This document shows positions 1-6,608 of a DNA stretch of 8,247 nt, one piece after another (within the stretch, counting starts at the first letter, position 1; every line of letters starts with the position of its first letter). A model generated the notes under the pieces. It saw nothing but the letters and a program-made list of their open reading frames with translations. It was not told the origin of the DNA and did not search any database. The translations under genes and the position numbers were made by a program. Origin of the DNA: Chloroflexia bacterium (lineage in GTDB: Bacteria > Chloroflexota > Chloroflexia > QHBQ01 > JADMIH01); NCBI GenBank assembly GCA_025927935.1, contig JAICKM010000287.1, forward strand, positions 1-8,247, written 5' to 3'.

Positions 1-23
1 CCCCTTCCCGCGCCGGGAAGGGG
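1..23 (-). terminator. Hairpin downstream of the amylase gene, possible terminator
   Basis: A perfect 9-bp stem, CCCCTTCCC (1-9) with GGGAAGGGG (15-23), encloses a 5-nt loop. It lies 48 nt past the stop of the minus-strand amylase gene, where a terminator is expected. The T-run that would confirm a rho-independent terminator on the minus strand would lie to the left of position 1, outside the window, so the call rests on the hairpin and its place only. Confidence 0.45.
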
Positions 24-70
24 GAGATTAGTGTCGTCGACACGCCTGCCGGGGCACGCCCACGAAGCGC

Positions 71-1924
71 CTACCCGCCTTGCCAGGGGCGGGCGAGAAT
101 TTGGATCTCCATGGGTTGCAGGGTGACGGGGAGCGTGCGGACGGGGCCGCCCGTCACGCTGCCGTCGGCTTCGTGGATCTCGACGGTGCCGCCGGCTTTC
201 TCGCGGACCGGGCCGGGCGGGACGGCCTGGGCCACGGGCTTGTTGCTGAAAAGCAGTTCATAGGTTGTGCCGGCCCGGTTGAGGGCAAAATCGACGACTA
301 CGTCGCCTGTCCAGCCGGCCTGGGTGGCGGTGTTGGCGACGATCAACACTTCTTGATCCTGCAAGATCCGTGAAAAGGCGAGCACGCCCGCCGCGAAAGA
401 CGAGAGACCGAAATGGACTCCGTCGCCGGAGAGGGGGCGGAAGTATTGCCGCCCGTAGCGCAGGGCGGGTTGCTCCCGGCGGACCGTCGCCAGGCGGCGG
501 ATCAACTGGTAGAACGGGTGGGTGCGATCAAAGGCGTTCGGGCGGCCCCACAGGGCTTCGCGCACCGCTTCCAGCGCGCCGCCCGCGCCGTGCAGGCCCT
601 GCTCGGTGCCGTAGTACAGGCAGGGGATGCCTTGCAGCGCGAACAGGCAGCCGACGCCGATGGTGAGCTGGTCGTCAAACTGGTGCGGGTTGCCGGGATC
701 GCTGTAGTAGAAGCGGTTGGTCTGATCGTGATTATCCAGGAAGGTCACGAAATAGCGGCCGGCCTCGCCGTGGGAACTGAGGATGCCGCGCTCCACCTGC
801 TTGCGGTGCATAAATACGTCGATCACGGATGTGGGCGGGGCCAGGCCCTTGGCGACGGCGGGCAGGCGGAAAAAGAGAGGGAAGTCGAGCGCGGCGTCCA
901 CGCCCATCATGTCGCCGGGGTCCATGGCATTGCGGCCAATAAAGCGGGCAATTTTCTCCTCATTGTCGTAGACCTCGCCGAAGGTGAAGAAGTTGGTTTT
1001 GCCGATACTCAGGGCAAACTCGCGGATGGCGTTGCCGAAGCCGGCGGCGAAGTCGGGGGCGATGTATTTCAGGGTGTCGATGCGGAAACTGTCGACATCA
1101 TATTTGGCGATCACATACTGGTAGGCGTGGATCAGCGCGTCACGCACCGGCGAGTAGAGGCCACGCTCCGGCGTCGTCTCCTGGTAGCCGGTAAGAAGCT
1201 GCTTGAGGGTGAAGAAGTCACCGCCGGTTTCGTCGCCCACGCCCTCGCGGCGGAAGAATTCGTTGCGCTGGAACTCGGCGGGCCAGACGATGGCGTCGGG
1301 GTCCGGGTGGGCCGGAGGCGTCGCCCAGTCGGGCCGGGGTTGGCCGGTCGCGTCGCGCCACTGGATGGCATACGGCTGATCCTGGCGCGGCGCCATATCG
1401 CCGAAGCCGGTGTACGCGAACACATCGCCCACGTGATTCAGCACGATGTCGAAGATGACGTAGATGCCGCGGTCGTGGGCGGCGTCGACCAGGGCGCGTA
1501 GCTCCTGTTCGGCCAGGAGCGGATTGGTTTTGGCGCGTTCCGGATCGGAGGCAAAGCGAGGATCGACCGACAGGAAATCCTGGATGCCGTAGCCGTGATA
1601 AGTGGAGGGGTTGTACTGGCAATTTTTGAGCACCGGCGACAGCCAGATCGCGCCCACGCCCAGGTCCTTCAGGTAGTCAAGTTGGGCGCGCACGCCGTTG
1701 AAGGTGCCGCCCTGGAACACGTTGACCGCGCTATCCCAGGGAAAGCGCGGCGGCGCCTGCGGGTTGTTGAAGCGATCCAGCACAATCTGATAAATCCACT
1801 GGTCGCGCCAGTCGCCGGGTGAGGGAAACGGCGGGGGACCACCCAGATCGCGGGTGCCGGGCTGCCCGGCGCGCGCCGCGACCGTCGCGGCGTGGAGTTC
1901 GGGATCCCAGATGGACTCGGGCAT
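71..1924 (-). CDS. GH13 alpha-amylase family glycoside hydrolase, cytoplasmic
   Basis: A 617-residue protein with all four conserved GH13 regions: DIVLNH (residues 159-164), FRID (280-283, Asp283 the expected nucleophile), FGEVYD (315-320, Glu317 the expected acid/base) and LDNHD (396-400, Asp400 the transition-state stabiliser). The catalytic (beta/alpha)8 barrel runs from about residue 40 to 480. A beta-rich C-terminal domain of about 110 residues follows. There is no signal peptide or membrane segment, so the enzyme probably acts in the cytoplasm on maltodextrins, glycogen or imported alpha-glucans. The exact specificity (amylase, cyclomaltodextrinase or glucosyltransferase type) cannot be read from the motifs. 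The ATG at 1924 is supported by an AGGAGGAA Shine-Dalgarno site (1930-1937), six bases upstream. The gene appears to be transcribed alone, with a -10 box and palindrome about 100 nt upstream and a hairpin downstream. Confidence 0.93.
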   Translation of the reverse strand: MPESIWDPELHAATVAARAGQPGTRDLGGPPPFPSPGDWRDQWIYQIVLDRFNNPQAPPRFPWDSAVNVFQGGTFNGVRAQLDYLKDLGVGAIWLSPVLKNCQYNPSTYHGYGIQDFLSVDPRFASDPERAKTNPLLAEQELRALVDAAHDRGIYVIFDIVLNHVGDVFAYTGFGDMAPRQDQPYAIQWRDATGQPRPDWATPPAHPDPDAIVWPAEFQRNEFFRREGVGDETGGDFFTLKQLLTGYQETTPERGLYSPVRDALIHAYQYVIAKYDVDSFRIDTLKYIAPDFAAGFGNAIREFALSIGKTNFFTFGEVYDNEEKIARFIGRNAMDPGDMMGVDAALDFPLFFRLPAVAKGLAPPTSVIDVFMHRKQVERGILSSHGEAGRYFVTFLDNHDQTNRFYYSDPGNPHQFDDQLTIGVGCLFALQGIPCLYYGTEQGLHGAGGALEAVREALWGRPNAFDRTHPFYQLIRRLATVRREQPALRYGRQYFRPLSGDGVHFGLSSFAAGVLAFSRILQDQEVLIVANTATQAGWTGDVVVDFALNRAGTTYELLFSNKPVAQAVPPGPVREKAGGTVEIHEADGSVTGGPVRTLPVTLQPMEIQILARPWQGG

Positions 1925-2020
1925 GGATGTTCCTCCTGGTGGCAGGTACGGATCGTGGGTTCAGGGGCACGGAGCGGGGACCATAGAGCGGGACGAAGGC
2001 GCGGGCCGACGTATGGGTGC

Positions 2021-2045
2021 GAAACGCCCCTGTCGTTTCATTATA
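2021..2045 (-). promoter_or_regulatory. Candidate amylase promoter (-10 box) with operator-like palindrome
   Basis: On the minus strand a perfect TATAAT (2045-2040) is followed directly by GAAACG, seven bases, CGTTTC (2039-2021), a 19-bp palindrome covering the expected transcription start. A repressor bound there would block the amylase gene, whose start lies about 100 nt downstream. No good -35 hexamer is present at 16-18 bp; a TTGACT lies only 8 bp upstream of the -10 box. The arrangement suits a LacI-type sugar regulator, but no regulator gene is visible, so that part is inference. Confidence 0.4.
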
Positions 2046-2078
2046 CCGCCCGGAGTCAATAGCGGCCCGCCTTTCACC

Positions 2079-2146
2079 GCGAAGACGCGCAGGGCGCGAA
2101 GAACGAGCTTAATACAAATTGACCTTCGCGTTCTTCGCGTCTTCGC
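2079..2146. repeat. Long imperfect inverted repeat built from GCGAAG units
   Basis: The left arm (2079-2086 and 2096-2105, with a 9-nt bulge) pairs with the right arm (2129-2146) over 18 bp. The 23-nt loop is AT-rich. The arms are made of GCGAAGAC and GCGAAGAACG blocks, which resemble the dispersed intergenic 'accgcgaagacgcgaag' repeats seen in many high-GC genomes. It lies between the PlsY stop (2166) and the amylase promoter, so it may also end PlsY transcription, although no T-run follows on the minus strand. Confidence 0.55.
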
Positions 2147-2165
2147 AGGTGGCTGGTATTGGGTG

Positions 2166-2807
2166 CTAATCGGGTAGGCGCCGGGGGTTATCGCCCCGGC
2201 GCTGGAGGGCGCGGCGAAAGCTGTCCTGGAAGCCGGCCATGATCAACAGGCTCCACAGCACGCTGCCCGGCACCACCCACGGAGACACGTTCTGGGTGAC
2301 CGCCAGGACGACGATGGTGCCCAGCCCGGCCAGCGTACCCAGCATGCCCCCGACCAGCGTATCGCGGGCCAGGCCGAAGCCGAGGGCCGCGCCGAGGACG
2401 GCCACCAGCCCGGCCAGGGGATGGATCAGCAGGGCAGCACCCAGGGCCGTGACCAGCCCGCGTCCGCCACCCCAGCGTCCGGCCAGCAGCCGCACCCAGA
2501 GCGACCAGTTGTGGCCGATGATGGCGGCAGCGGCGGCAGCGCCCACGGCGAGGTCGCGCCACTGGGGGTCGGGCCAGGGCAGAGCACGGGCCAGCAGCAC
2601 GGCCAGCGCGCCCTTCACCAGGTCGAGCAGGAACACAAGCGCCGCTGCCCGGCGGCCCAGCACATGCATCGTATTGGTGGCCCCGGTCTTGCCGCTGCCC
2701 TGCTGCAACAGGTTGCGCCCGCGCAGGCGGCCCAGCAGAAAGCCATTGGGGATGGCGCCGAGCAGATAAGCCCCCAGCAGCAGCACCCCCAGTTGCACCC
2801 AGACCAT
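2166..2807 (-). CDS. plsY: PlsY-like acyl-phosphate:glycerol-3-phosphate acyltransferase
   Basis: A 213-residue hydrophobic membrane protein with about five to six transmembrane segments (roughly 4-24, 53-73, 86-105, 120-143, 148-170, 176-193). Family motifs are present in order: GAIPNG (17-22), GSGKTGATN (37-45; the common form is GSGNxGATN), GHN (98-100), GGGRG (113-117) and DNPRRL (206-211), which fits the N-x-x-R-L of the third motif. PlsY moves an acyl group from acyl-phosphate to glycerol-3-phosphate, the first step of phospholipid synthesis, in the inner membrane. The protein ends three residues after the last motif, so the C-terminus is shorter than usual. Lys40 at the usual Asn position and the GC-rich divergent loops leave some doubt whether it is the main PlsY or a paralogue. 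The ATG at 2807 has a GGAGGGTGA ribosome binding site a few bases upstream. Confidence 0.85.
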   Translation of the reverse strand: MVWVQLGVLLLGAYLLGAIPNGFLLGRLRGRNLLQQGSGKTGATNTMHVLGRRAAALVFLLDLVKGALAVLLARALPWPDPQWRDLAVGAAAAAAIIGHNWSLWVRLLAGRWGGGRGLVTALGAALLIHPLAGLVAVLGAALGFGLARDTLVGGMLGTLAGLGTIVVLAVTQNVSPWVVPGSVLWSLLIMAGFQDSFRRALQRRGDNPRRLPD

Positions 2808-2826
2808 GCGATCACCCTCCCCGCCT

Positions 2827-2832
2827 AGTATA
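2827..2832 (-). promoter_or_regulatory. Candidate -10 box for plsY
   Basis: The minus strand reads TATACT about 20 nt upstream of the plsY start codon, in the string TATACTAGG. No clear -35 element stands 16-18 bp further up. A weak inverted repeat, ATAGC with GCTAT (2830-2849), overlaps its upstream side. Position and hexamer suggest a promoter with a very short leader. Confidence 0.35.
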
Positions 2833-2858
2833 GCGCAAACGCGTGCTATGCACGAGGG

Positions 2859-2931
2859 GTCAGTGGTCAGTGGGACGACGAGGGATCAGTGGTTGGTGAT
2901 CGGGAGCAGTGGCTCAGGGACGGCGAGGGAT
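2859..2931. repeat. Short direct repeats in the plsY-ribokinase gap
   Basis: GTCAGTG occurs twice in tandem (2859-2872), followed by ATCAGTGG (2885-2892) and AGCAGTGG (2905-2912). A 15-bp block, GGGACGACGAGGGAT (2872-2886), recurs with one mismatch at 2917-2931, 45 bp later. The gap from 2808 to 3030 holds no gene that I can support. The repeats look like a degraded local duplication. Confidence 0.6.
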
Positions 2932-3030
2932 GAGTTTTCAGGGTGGGTGCAGCGGAATGCGTTAAGATGGGCGGGGCAGCGCACGGGTGGCGCCGGATAC
3001 GCCGGAGTATGCGGTAGTTAGGGGGAAGCG

Positions 3031-3679
3031 AGGGCGGATATTGTGGTGGGCAGCGTGAACATGAACCTGGTGGTGCGCGCGGCGCGGGTGCCGGAGCGCG
3101 GTGAGACCGTGCCCGGCGCGGATTTCGGCACGTTCCCTGGAGGCAAGGGCGCGAACCAGGCCGTGGCGGCGGCCCGGCAAGGCGCGCAAGTGACCATGGT
3201 GGGCTGCGTGAGGGACGGTGCGTTTGGCGCGCAGATGCGTGAGGCGCTGCGCCAGGATGGAATCGACACAGGCCACCTCCGGGTTGATGCGCGGGCACCG
3301 ACGGGCGTGGCGCTCATCACAGCGAGGAGAGTGGGGAGAACCGGATCATCATCGTGGCGGGAGCCAGCGGGCAGGTCACACCCGCGCTCATCGAGGCCGC
3401 TGCGGCGGATTTTGCGGGCGAGGACCCGTTGCTGATGCAGTTGGAGGTGCCGTGCCCGGCTTGCCCGCGCCGGTGGTCGATACGACGGCAGCGGGCGACG
3501 CGTTTGTGGGCGCGTTCGCGGTGGCCCTGACCCAGGGCGCGCCGCTGCCCGCGGCTGTGCGGCGCGGGAACGCCGCAGGCGCGCTGGCTGTGACCCGCTT
3601 AGGCACCCAGCCCGCGCTGCCCATGCGCGCCGCAACGGCGGCACTGCTGGGCGAACAGGGGCGGGATATGCTGCCTTGA
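3031..3679 (+). pseudogene. rbsK: Ribokinase (PfkB family) pseudogene, frameshifted and internally deleted
   Basis: Three pieces in different frames match ribokinase in order. Piece one (3031 to about 3320) reads ADIVVGSVNMNLVVR, then FPGGKGANQAVAAARQGAQV and GVALIT. Piece two (about 3318-3453) reads GENRIIIVAGASGQVTP and ends in LLMQLEVP. Piece three (3452-3679) reads APVVDTTAAGDAFVGAF, the catalytic and anion-hole region, to a normal C-terminus. Together they give about 210 residues against the usual 300 or so, so roughly 90-100 residues are missing between LEVP and DTTAAGD. The codon before GCG-GAT-ATT is AGG (3031-3033), where relatives start ATG-GCG or similar. A purine-rich GGGGGAAG lies just upstream, so the start codon was probably lost by T-to-G change. 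An alternative GTG start exists at 3043. The intact enzyme would phosphorylate ribose; this copy cannot make a working kinase. The closely related PfkB sugar kinases remain possible. Confidence 0.88.
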
Positions 3680-3724
3680 GTATCTAGCCGGTTCGTAGAC
3701 CAGCGGGCTTGTAATGGCGGGTCA

Positions 3725-3763
3725 GGCCGGTTTGAATGTGAACTTCAGAATTATCTGGCGTAG
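3725..3763 (+). repeat. Left inverted repeat of the putative element
   Basis: It begins GGCCGGTTTGAA and contains the 18-bp core TGTGAACTTCAGAATTAT, followed by CTGGCGTAG. The reverse complement of 4820-4860 matches it at 35 of 39 aligned positions. Confidence 0.8.
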
Positions 3764-3893
3764 AATCATCGCCGCTTTTCGGCGCACAAGGCGCGAGGAG
3801 CTGGGGGCAGGGCGCGCGCCCCCCCCGCCGGGATCTATGCGGTGGGCAGCTAGAACGGCTACGTGCCCGCCACACTCGTTTCCTGCGCCCCCC

Positions 3894-3927
3894 TAAAACA
3901 GGAGCGCGGATACGGCCCGCGCTCCTG
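3894..3927 (-). terminator. Rho-independent terminator of the SRPBCC gene
   Basis: A perfect 11-bp stem, CAGGAGCGCGG (3899-3909) with CCGCGCTCCTG (3917-3927), has a 7-nt loop. On the minus strand it is followed by TTTTAGGGGG. It lies 112 nt past the stop of the SRPBCC frame and inside the inverted repeats, so the element carries a complete transcription unit. The stretch from 3764 to 3893 beyond it is GC-rich with a run of C and no supportable gene. Confidence 0.75.
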
Positions 3928-4039
3928 CCCTTCTGGTCGCCATGCGCCGGTCAGTCGCCTGCCGCGTGACCCTGAACGCGGCGCCTGCGAGTCCATCCTG
4001 CGCTTCAAGCTATGCGCAGGAAATCATCGAACGGGTCCG

Positions 4040-4516
4040 CTATGTCCCTGCCGTTTGCGCTTGCTGATACTGTCTTTCCGAGGCCCGCTTGAGGCGCTGC
4101 AAGGAATCTTCTACGCTGGCCGCGAGTATTTTCGCGCCAAATCTTGCGAGAATCCAGCCCCACCAGCCTGGGGGGAAGAGGAAGTCTCAGCCATATTGGA
4201 CGCGGCAGGTGGCCGCATCGACGGGATAGCAGGCAATATGGGGCTTCTCTTGCAGGCCCAAGGGGAAAAAAACATGCAAGCCGAGTTGGTGTCTTGCGGG
4301 ATTGACCTCTTCGACCTGGAAGCGGAAGTGCATGGTGCGGCCCAAGGCCCTTCCCGTGAAGTCGATGGTCTGGCCGACGGTGGCCGGACCTGCCGGCTCC
4401 CTCTGTGCTACCTGAACGTCGGCCCACTCGGCATAGCGTTCCCATTGGACGAGGTTCGCCCAGACCACCTCAACCGGCGCCGCGACGACGGCGGCGGGAC
4501 AGACTGTCAGGCCCAT
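4040..4516 (-). pseudogene. SRPBCC-family (START-like) protein gene interrupted by an in-frame TGA
   Basis: The frame starts at ATG 4516 with an AGGAGGAA ribosome binding site in the usual place. It reads VVAAPVEVVWANLVQWERYAEW, the typical first strand and helix of SRPBCC (polyketide cyclase/dehydrase-type) ligand-binding proteins. At codon 110 it meets TGA (4187-4189). Without any frame change it then continues DFLFPPGWWGWIL, SVEDSLQRLKRASE and a TAG stop at 4040. This supplies the last strand and the long C-terminal helix, for about 158 residues, the normal family length. A single point mutation (for example TGG or CGA to TGA) therefore split an otherwise complete gene, and the break looks recent. 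Other genes in the window end in TGA (the winged-helix gene and the ribokinase remnant), so recoding is unlikely. The ligand is unknown. Confidence 0.85.
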
Positions 4517-4764
4517 CGTAGGTTCCTCCTCTCAATTGCAGGATGCAGGCCAGGCCGCATTGACGCTTGGCCGTTACCCTGGTCGCACCCCACGGGCCGC
4601 TCGTGCGCGTCTCGATCAGGAAGGCGCGCTCCCTGACAGGGCGGACATCCTTTCGGGAAGTGTTTTATTGGCGATCTGCGCTCGGCGCAGGCGGTACCCC
4701 AGGCAGGCACAAGGGTAGGGCGGGGGCGATCCAGCCGAGGGAAGGGCAGTTCTGCCGGCTGTTT

Positions 4765-4779
4765 CCTCTAGTATAGAGG
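4765..4779 (-). promoter_or_regulatory. 15-bp palindrome with a TATACT box upstream of the SRPBCC gene
   Basis: CCTCTA and TAGAGG flank a 3-nt centre. On the minus strand the palindrome contains TATACTAG, the same eight bases as the candidate plsY -10 box. A TTGACA lies 7 bp upstream, too close to be its -35 partner. It is a possible promoter or operator for the SRPBCC gene, with a leader of about 245 nt. The leader between 4517 and 4764 shows no other gene that I can support. Confidence 0.3.
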
Positions 4780-4819
4780 GCATGTCAAGAGGATGCGGCC
4801 CTGGCCCACGCTCAACGAG

Positions 4820-4860
4820 CCACGCCAAATAATTCTGAAGTTCACAGCTTGAAATCGGCC
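4820..4860 (-). repeat. Right inverted repeat of the putative element
   Basis: Read on the minus strand from 4860 it begins GGCCGATTTCAAGC and contains the 18-bp core TGTGAACTTCAGAATTAT, then TTGGCGTGG. It differs from the left copy by four substitutions and a 2-nt insertion (GC). Confidence 0.8.
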
Positions 4861-5381
4861 CCTACACGAGAGACTGGGACGGTTGTCTTCTAGTTATGTC
4901 GAGCGGTCGCCCGCATGGGCATTGGCGGCGATCTCCACTATCCCCCGGCAGGCCACCTACTCCAATAGACTGCGCCGGTTCCGGCAACTGTGGCGGACAA
5001 GGCGCAGCAGCCAACCGGCTACCGGCGAATCGAGTGCGTTGACCGCCGCCAACCGGCGTCCCGGAGCACCGCGCCGGGTGATCATCCCCCACGCGCGGGG
5101 AATCGCATATTCCCTGAAAAGCCGCGTGGCCGAGTGTAACGTTTTGCCGGGGTGCCGCTACTATGTCATAGATGCCGGCATTTAACACCAGAAGAACCAA
5201 CGAAGACAGCAAGTTCTATCGCTGCTTTCCGCAAACCGCGAGGGACGCGGCAGCACAAGAAAGGAGTAAGCAGCCTGCGATCATGACCGCCCGGTAATTC
5301 GGGCCGGGTATTCTATTTCAATTTCAAAGGATTGATATCCAGCAGCGGTATTTCGATACATGACAGATCTATTCCGAACTA
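4861..5381. other. Gap without a convincing gene; possible gene remnant
   Basis: No open frame here looks like a known family. A 66-codon open minus-strand stretch (5157-4957) reads like coding sequence in places (LFREYAIPRAWGMITRR, then SPVAGWLLRLVRHS). It lacks a clear start and ribosome binding site, and I do not recognise it; it could be the tail of a decayed gene. From about 5200 onwards the composition becomes AT-richer. A weak hairpin, CCCGG with CCGGG around 5290-5310, precedes the leader of the lactonase-like gene. Confidence 0.4.
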
Positions 5382-5414
5382 CGCATTCTATGCGCATTCT
5401 ATGCGTATTCTATA
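5382..5414 (+). promoter_or_regulatory. Three 11-bp tandem repeats before the lactonase-like gene
   Basis: CGCATTCTATG (5382-5392) is repeated exactly (5393-5403), then again as CGTATTCTATA (5404-5414), with nothing between copies. The third copy runs directly into the AAGGAGA ribosome binding site (5414-5420). The 11-bp period is close to one DNA turn, so a protein could bind all copies on one face. Alternatively each copy offers a TATTCT/TATGCG-like -10, or the repeats may act in the mRNA leader or vary by slippage. Another TATTCTAT occurs near 5310. Confidence 0.6.
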
Positions 5415-5426
5415 AGGAGATGCAAA

Positions 5427-6569
5427 ATGCAGCGAATGAAACTTGGTGCCGCGGTCAAAGTTCTGCTGGCCTGCGCGCTATTCCTGACGACATTTGGCTG
5501 GGCCGGCGGCGCGGCGTTCGCGGCGCCGGAGGCGCCCGAGTCGGTGGGCGCCGTGTATGTGCTGACCAACGCGGCGGCGGGTAACGCGGTGGCCGTGTTC
5601 GCGCGGGCCGCCGATGGTACGCTGGCGGCAGCCGGCACGGTCGCGACGCAGGGCCTGGGCACGGGTGCGGGCCTGGGATCGCAGGGGGCGCTGGCCTTGA
5701 GCGAGAACGGCCACTGGCTGTTCGCCGTCAACGCGGGCAGCGACGATATCTCCGTCCTGCGGATTGATGACGGCAGGCTGCGTTTCGTATCGCGCACCAG
5801 CGCGGGCGGCGTCCGCCCGATCAGCCTGACGGTTGACGACGATCTGCTTTATGTGCTCAACGCGGGCAGCAACAATATTACCGGGTTCCATATCAGCGAC
5901 GGCGGGCACTTGCGACCCCTGGCCGGGTCCACCCAACCGCTCAGCGGCGCCAATGCCGGGCCCGCGCAGATCTCGTTTGCGCCCAACGGGCGGACCCTGG
6001 TGGTCACGGAGAAAAGCACCAACCTGATCGACACCTACACCGTGGGGCATAACGGCGTAGCGCAAGGGCCGGTGGTCCATTCCTCCGCCGGGACGACGCC
6101 CTTCGGCTTCGCCTTCGCCGGGCAGGATCATCTGATTGTGTCGGACGCCTTCGGGGGCGCGGCCAATGCGGGCGCCCTGTCGTCGTACACGGTCTCGAAG
6201 CACGGCGACCTGGACACCGTCAGCGCACTGGCGTATAGCCGGCAGACCGCGCCGTGCTGGGTTGCCACGACCGGCAACGGGCGCTATGCCTACACGACCA
6301 ATGCGGGCAGCGGCATCATCAGCGGGTATCGCGTCGATCATCACGGGCGCCTGAGCCTGCTCAACGCCGACGGGCGCACCGGCGTGCTCGCCGCAGCGAG
6401 CCATCCGATTGACCTGGGCTTCAGCCACAACAGCCGCTACCTGTACGCGCTCACCACGGGCACCCCGCTGGGCATCGCGGGCTTCCGCGTGGCGGCGGAC
6501 GGCAGCCTCACGGCGCTGCCGAGCGTGAGCGGCGTCCCGGCGAGCGCGGCCGGCCTGGTCGCGCGCTAA
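5427..6569 (+). CDS. Secreted beta-propeller protein, lactonase (6-phosphogluconolactonase-like) family
   Basis: A 380-residue protein with a clear signal peptide: basic MQRMK, a hydrophobic core, and a likely cut after AFA near residue 32. It is therefore exported. The rest is a repeated beta-propeller pattern with units such as NAGSDDISVLRIDDGRL, NAGSNNITGFHISDGG and TNAGSGIISGYRVDHHGRL, each with a strand, a turn and an aromatic or glycine-rich return. This is the PF10282/YncE-type layout, usually seven blades. Cytoplasmic members hydrolyse 6-phosphogluconolactone. This exported one more likely binds or acts on another ligand outside the membrane, and its enzyme activity cannot be judged from sequence. 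The ATG at 5427 is fixed by AAGGAGA six bases upstream, right behind the tandem repeats. A strong terminator follows at 6609, so it is a single-gene unit. Confidence 0.87.
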   Translation: MQRMKLGAAVKVLLACALFLTTFGWAGGAAFAAPEAPESVGAVYVLTNAAAGNAVAVFARAADGTLAAAGTVATQGLGTGAGLGSQGALALSENGHWLFAVNAGSDDISVLRIDDGRLRFVSRTSAGGVRPISLTVDDDLLYVLNAGSNNITGFHISDGGHLRPLAGSTQPLSGANAGPAQISFAPNGRTLVVTEKSTNLIDTYTVGHNGVAQGPVVHSSAGTTPFGFAFAGQDHLIVSDAFGGAANAGALSSYTVSKHGDLDTVSALAYSRQTAPCWVATTGNGRYAYTTNAGSGIISGYRVDHHGRLSLLNADGRTGVLAAASHPIDLGFSHNSRYLYALTTGTPLGIAGFRVAADGSLTALPSVSGVPASAAGLVAR

Positions 6570-6608
6570 ACACTGGGCGGCGCGCCCGCGCGACACAGAA
6601 TCCGGCAT

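Larger units (their letters stand above)
3725..4860. mobile_element. Putative non-autonomous element with terminal inverted repeats and an SRPBCC passenger gene
   Basis: Inverted repeats of 39 and 41 bp bound this 1136-bp segment, 35 of 39 aligned positions being identical with one 2-nt gap. Inside are only an SRPBCC-family gene on the minus strand, its terminator and non-coding sequence; no transposase is visible. The form fits a transposon-derived cassette in which a passenger gene lies between insertion-sequence ends, mobilised in trans. I see no target-site duplication at the outer ends (gggtca on the left, cctaca on the right), so the exact boundaries and mobility are uncertain. It sits 45 bp after the ribokinase pseudogene. 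Confidence 0.5.

Noticed and set aside
413..1501. A 362-codon plus-strand frame opposite the amylase gene
   Set aside because: The amylase on the other strand has all catalytic motifs, a good ribosome binding site and natural composition; this frame has no recognisable features.
4187..4189. TGA recoded as tryptophan or selenocysteine
   Set aside because: The winged-helix gene and the ribokinase remnant end in TGA, and no SECIS-like structure was evident, so a nonsense mutation is simpler.
4005..4445. Minus-strand frame of 146 codons overlapping the SRPBCC gene
   Set aside because: I first considered it as a frameshifted C-terminus. The correct C-terminus (DFLFPPGWWGWIL) follows the TGA in the original frame, so no frame change is needed.
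4770..4788. TTGACA plus TATACT on the minus strand as a sigma-70 promoter
   Set aside because: The two hexamers are only 7 bp apart instead of 16-18.
5283..5297. Tiny leader peptide ATG-ACC-GCC-CGG-TAA upstream of the propeller gene
   Set aside because: Only four codons, the ribosome binding site is too far away, and there is no attenuator-like codon run.
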